A DNA stretch of 64,000 nt from an uncultured Lachnospiraceae bacterium. GTDB lineage: Bacteria; Bacillota; Clostridia; Lachnospirales; Lachnospiraceae. The translations under genes were made by a program, and so were the position numbers. The notes beneath the pieces are model-generated. The model ran no database searches. It worked only from the letters and a program-made list of their open reading frames with translations, and was not told the DNA's origin. Positions 61,328-64,000 of the stretch are shown here, in pieces. The first letter of the stretch is position 1. Every line of letters starts with the position of its first letter. The stretch is taken from the NCBI GenBank assembly GCA_910576535.1, contig CAJTKK010000017.1:13870-77869 (forward strand), given 5' to 3'.

Positions 61328-61792
61328 TTATTCTGGCAATTCCATTTCATCATTCATTTTTACAAAACCATATTTCTCATACAAAGGACGCCCCATAGCA
61401 GTTGCTTCCAAAAAAATAGAAGTAATCCCCTTACATTTAGTATCGCTAATCAGCATATCCAGTGTTTTATATGCAATCCCCATTCTTCTGTAATTGGGGT
61501 GTGTATACATATTCATTATATATGCTTTCTTTCCGCTTGGATTATGATAGGTTGGCATTACTTGAAAAAAGCTGACACCGCCAGTACCTATAAAATAATT
61601 TTCATCAAATATTAAATATGCGATATGCGTACCATCACAAAGAGCTTTTTTATAATAGTCATAGGATTGTTTTTCCACTTTACTCATATCAATATCATCA
61701 GATAATTTATTAGCTGCCCTTAACACTTCTATCCTTGTTTCTGTTAATAGATCTATGTCCTCAATTGTCGCCCTTTTATATGTTAAATTCAA
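61328..61792 (-). CDS. GNAT family N-acetyltransferase
   Basis: 154 residues: YKRATIEDIDLLTETRIEVLRAAN at the N-terminus, AYIMNMYTHPNYRRMGIAYKTLDMLI containing the acetyl-CoA-binding R-R-x-G-I-A loop, and LEATAMGRPLYEKYGFVKMNDEMEL. A typical single-domain GNAT with an unknown acceptor. GGAGG lies upstream. Probably in one transcript with the 53-aa membrane protein upstream. Confidence 0.9.
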   Translation of the reverse strand: MNLTYKRATIEDIDLLTETRIEVLRAANKLSDDIDMSKVEKQSYDYYKKALCDGTHIAYLIFDENYFIGTGGVSFFQVMPTYHNPSGKKAYIMNMYTHPNYRRMGIAYKTLDMLISDTKCKGITSIFLEATAMGRPLYEKYGFVKMNDEMELPE

Positions 61793-61852
61793 TACTCTTT
61801 CCTCCGTAAATTCCGAATTTTCACTCTGCTCACACTGTTGAAGGTGAAATTG

Positions 61853-62014
61853 TTATTTTCTATTTCGATAAAAGGCGATACTAGCAAGAGCAAATACCAA
61901 TGGAATAATGGCGTACCCTGCATTTACCTGTCCTCTGTTATATAAAACATATCCAGCGCCAATAAAAGTTAAAATAATAAATATAACGCTTAATGCCAAA
62001 GCAGTCTTTTTCAT
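61853..62014 (-). CDS. Small membrane protein, 53 aa
   Basis: MKKTALALSVIFIILTFIGA, a short loop NRGQVNAGYA, then a second hydrophobic segment and the basic end FYRNRK. Two membrane helices. GAGG is 6 nt upstream of ATG 62014, and shared upstream segment copy C provides TATAAT 36 nt ahead. Function unknown. Confidence 0.65.
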   Translation of the reverse strand: MKKTALALSVIFIILTFIGAGYVLYNRGQVNAGYAIIPLVFALASIAFYRNRK

Positions 62015-62037
62015 GGCGTCCTCTCTTTCAGCCCCTA

Positions 62038-62077
62038 TTTGTTCCTTTGATTATACCCCTTTCATCCCTTATTTACC
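62038..62077 (-). repeat. shared upstream segment, copy C
   Basis: Minus strand GGTAAAT-AAGGGATGAAAG-GGGTATAATCAAAGGAACAAA, TATAAT at 62050-62055, close to copy B including its flank TTTGTTC on plus. Confidence 0.6.
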
Positions 62078-62131
62078 ACTAAAAATACAAGCCATAGCAC
62101 CCTGAAACAGCAGAATAACGCATTTAAAAAA

Positions 62132-62300
62132 ATGGACCACGCTAAACTTAGCCGGAAGCAGACAGCCATCGTTGACATGGCAATTTCTACCACCAACCAT
62201 TGCGGCGCAATATACGGCGCAATAGCGTACCGGTATGGGCTGAAAGACGGCATACAACTTTTGGCCAAATTATGTGGAATTATCCAGTATAATCAAAAAA
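62132..62300 (+). pseudogene. possible short ORF or gene end before a terminator
   Basis: A plus-strand frame from ATG 62132 (MDHAKLSRKQTAIVDMA ... AIAYRYGLKDGIQLLAKLCG) reads like the end of a small helical protein of the kind found on plasmids and phages, but it has no ribosome site and runs into the terminator at 62301. Probably a remnant. Confidence 0.35.
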
Positions 62301-62336
62301 GGGCATTCCTGAATCAGTTTCCCGGAATGCCCTTTT
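62301..62336 (+). terminator. terminator
   Basis: Stem GGGCATTCC/GGAATGCCC, loop 14 nt, then TTTTC on plus; A-rich upstream, so it may work in both directions. Confidence 0.75.
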
Positions 62337-62546
62337 CTTCATCAATGCTGCAAAATATAGCTTTCAATCAATCCAATATTTATAGATTACACCGTTAAAA
62401 ATTTTCCTAAATTTCAAAATTGGAAAAAGCTTGTCCGATGCCGGAAGTTATACTTTATTAGAAACACGGAACAACTGTGTTACAAAATGGAAAGCCTCCC
62501 TTACTTGTGTGAATTACAAAATTTATGGAGAAGGGAGGTAATGCAA

Positions 62547-62642
62547 ATGGATACATACGAAGTTTTTCGCCTGCTATTTTTAGGCGGTTCGTTTCTCCTT
62601 GCATTGCAAACGCAACTTGTTGGGTTTACTTACTATAGATAG
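62547..62642 (+). CDS. holin-like toxin peptide, 31 aa
   Basis: MDTYEVFRLLFLGGSFLLAL then QTQLVGFTYYR. A single hydrophobic helix after a short M-x-T-Y-E start matches the putative holin-like/type I toxin peptides of Firmicutes. GGGAGG lies 8 nt upstream of this ATG (an ATG 6 nt earlier is too close). An antisense RNA antitoxin would be expected but cannot be shown. It sits between a terminator and the IS3 element; no other gene in 62337-62686. Confidence 0.5.
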   Translation: MDTYEVFRLLFLGGSFLLALQTQLVGFTYYR

Positions 62643-62717
62643 GAACAACAAGCGAAAATAAATAAGCCTACCTTGTTTCTTTGATTTGACCCCAAAAAGT
62701 TAGACAAAAATTGATGG

Positions 62718-63521
62718 TTATGCAACCGATAAGGATTGGAGCCTATATTGCACAGGACTCAGTCCTTTTAGTTTTGCCTTAATCCGTTTGTTATTATAAT
62801 AATCAATATATCTCTCTAGTTCAATCCGAAATTCCTCCATAGAATCAAATTCCCGCAAATATAAAAGCTCCGATTTTAACAAACCAAAGAAGTTTTCCAT
62901 GATGGCATTATCAAGGCAATTCCCTTTTCTCGACATGCTCTGCCGGATACCCTTATCTTTTAAGCGTTTCTGGTAGGTCTTATGCTGGTACTGCCATCCC
63001 TGGTCCGAATGGAAAATAAGGTTTGTATTATCGGGTATTTTTGCAAAAGCATTATCAAGCATTCTCAAAACCTGCCCCAAGACTGGCCTGTCGCTTATTT
63101 CATAGCTGATGATTTCCCCATTATACATATCTAAAATCGGTGATAAATACAATTTCGTTCCAAACAGGGCGAACTCTGTGATATCCGTCACCCACTTCTG
63201 GTTCGGTGCTGTAGTGTTGAAATCCCTTTTCAGTATATTAGGCGCAACCTTTCCAACTTCCCCCTTGTAGGAACGATATTTCTTAACCCTTACCATGCAT
63301 TTCAGATGCAGGGCCTTCATCAGTCTCTGAACTGTTTTATGGTTGGCCTGATATCCACGGTTATGCAGTTCCATTGTGATACGGCGATATCCATACCGCC
63401 CCTGGTTTTCATGGTAGATAGCCGTGATGTTTTCCTTAACGGCGGCGTATTTATCCGGCTTCTGCATCTGCTTTACATGGTAATAATAGGTACTCCGCGG
63501 CATTTCTGCCAGTTCCAGCAA
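62718..63521 (-). CDS. IS3-family transposase OrfB (DDE integrase)
   Basis: 267 residues from the first ATG, though the frame is open about 90 nt further upstream (KVAAITELRQKYKLAALLEL), as expected for a frameshift-fused product. HTH_21-like start (YGYRRITMELHNRGY) and the rve integrase core: WVTDITEF (first Asp), IFHSDQGWQY (second Asp), NAIMENFFG (Glu), so the DDE triad is intact. It acts with OrfA to cut and join element ends. Confidence 0.93.
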   Translation of the reverse strand: MLELAEMPRSTYYYHVKQMQKPDKYAAVKENITAIYHENQGRYGYRRITMELHNRGYQANHKTVQRLMKALHLKCMVRVKKYRSYKGEVGKVAPNILKRDFNTTAPNQKWVTDITEFALFGTKLYLSPILDMYNGEIISYEISDRPVLGQVLRMLDNAFAKIPDNTNLIFHSDQGWQYQHKTYQKRLKDKGIRQSMSRKGNCLDNAIMENFFGLLKSELLYLREFDSMEEFRIELERYIDYYNNKRIKAKLKGLSPVQYRLQSLSVA

Positions 63522-63609
63522 TGCTGCCAGTTTATATTTCTGCCTTAATTCCGTAATGGCAGCTACTTTGTCGGTTTCTCTGATCTTTCCCGCTTTTGAA
63601 TTAAGGCAT

Positions 63610-64000
63610 TTAATTTTTTAGGTATTCGTTCTCCATGCGAAGGCGCTGCACTTCGGCAAGCAGGTCTGTGTTTGTCTCTATGTTTGTTTTTGGTTTCCGT
63701 GGGCGTTTTGTTCCCATTTTTGATGTCCTGCCTCTATGTTCTTTAAACAGGGCATCCTCCCCTTGCTCATAGTAGATGCGTTCCCATTGGGAAACAGTCC
63801 TGAAGGAAGGGATGTTGAAGTGGGCTGCCGTCTTTCGGATGGATGCACCTGTATTATGCATATATTCTACAACAGAGGCTTTAAATTCGCCAGTATAAGT
63901 TCTGTGTGTAGTGCTTAATCCTTCTACACCATGCTCCTGATAGGCATCCCTCCACTTTTGAATATCACCATAGCTGACATGGTATTCCTGTGCCAGTTTT
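63610..64000 (-). CDS. IS3-family OrfA (partial, runs off the window)
   Basis: About 130 codons visible, 5' end beyond the edge. Two helix-turn-helix repeats are seen (LAQEYHVSYGDIQKWRDAYQ and IRKTAAHFNIPSFRTVSQWERIYY), then a basic linker and leucine-rich end LLAEVQRLRMENEYLKN. It stops directly after an A6 run. In the -1 frame the sequence continues KLNALIQKRERSEKPTK, the expected OrfA ending, so either a base was lost or ribosomes slip here. Confidence 0.88.
   Translation of the reverse strand, partial: KLAQEYHVSYGDIQKWRDAYQEHGVEGLSTTHRTYTGEFKASVVEYMHNTGASIRKTAAHFNIPSFRTVSQWERIYYEQGEDALFKEHRGRTSKMGTKRPRKPKTNIETNTDLLAEVQRLRMENEYLKN

Larger units (their letters stand above)
62687..64000 (-). 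mobile_element. IS3-family (IS150-type) insertion sequence, incomplete at the window edge
   Basis: The terminal inverted repeat reads TGACCCCAAAAAGTTAGACA (62687-62706), typical of IS150-group elements. orfB and orfA are in order on the minus strand; the other end lies beyond position 64000, so the target duplication cannot be checked. Confidence 0.88.

Noticed and set aside
1..64000. CRISPR array, tRNA or rRNA genes, T-box leaders, replication origin
   Set aside because: No regularly spaced repeats, cloverleaf-like sequences, rRNA signatures or T-box core were noticed; a dedicated scan could still find a short tRNA.

Overview
The window looks like a chromosomal segment of an anaerobic, probably spore-forming Clostridia member, most likely Lachnospiraceae. 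This rests on the protein families present: an oxygen-sensitive radical-SAM sulfatase maturase, a LysM-GH18 protein of the spore-germination type, an HD-GYP protein, two methyl-accepting chemotaxis proteins and a SAM-I riboswitch ahead of metK. That placement is inference; there is no rRNA or tRNA gene here to confirm it. Most genes are on the minus strand.

1-6.9 kb: housekeeping genes dnaE and metK. metK has a well-resolved leader (promoter, SAM-I aptamer, antiterminator, terminator) and is divergent from an HD-GYP gene whose promoter starts 8 bp away. 6.9-15 kb: a self-contained sulfate-ester locus. In transcription order it holds a TauE/SafE exporter, an anaerobic sulfatase maturase, a TctC-TctB-TctA tripartite transporter, a cytoplasmic sulfatase and a GntR/LacI-type regulator. 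15-24 kb: murA, a LysM/G5/M23 envelope peptidase, dinB, a flavin reductase with a tail-anchored coiled-coil protein, a small alarmone synthetase, a hemolysin III homologue. 24-34 kb: galE, a UDP-sugar pyrophosphorylase, a dCache chemoreceptor, the LysM-GH18 protein, a PII-like/DUF1538 pair, and a MarR-citrate synthase operon.

34-41 kb: regulators, a GNAT-cytidine deaminase fusion, and a small surface-glycan cluster (DUF6056-like membrane protein, DUF3431-like protein, ABC exporter, 46-aa membrane peptide). 41-48 kb: a BlaI-like repressor, guaA with a shortened glutaminase domain, a second chemoreceptor, and an Lsa/Vga-type ABC-F gene. The ABC-F leader carries a three-codon upstream ORF buried in a long terminator hairpin, which is the strongest regulatory find of the window. 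48-53 kb: a VOC protein, a DUF1349 protein, a DUF6323/DUF6179 pair, an XRE regulator, and a TetR-MFS pair with visible operators.

53-64 kb: an accessory, decayed and AT-richer region. It holds gene fragments (acetyltransferase, solute-binding protein, integrase, transposase), a methyltransferase, a split chromate transporter with a LysR regulator, a metallo-beta-lactamase-fold hydrolase, and a YoeB toxin whose antitoxin is broken. Small membrane peptides and an IS3-family (IS150-type) element running off the right edge complete it. Three genes here share a near-identical upstream segment.

No CRISPR array, rRNA or tRNA was seen.
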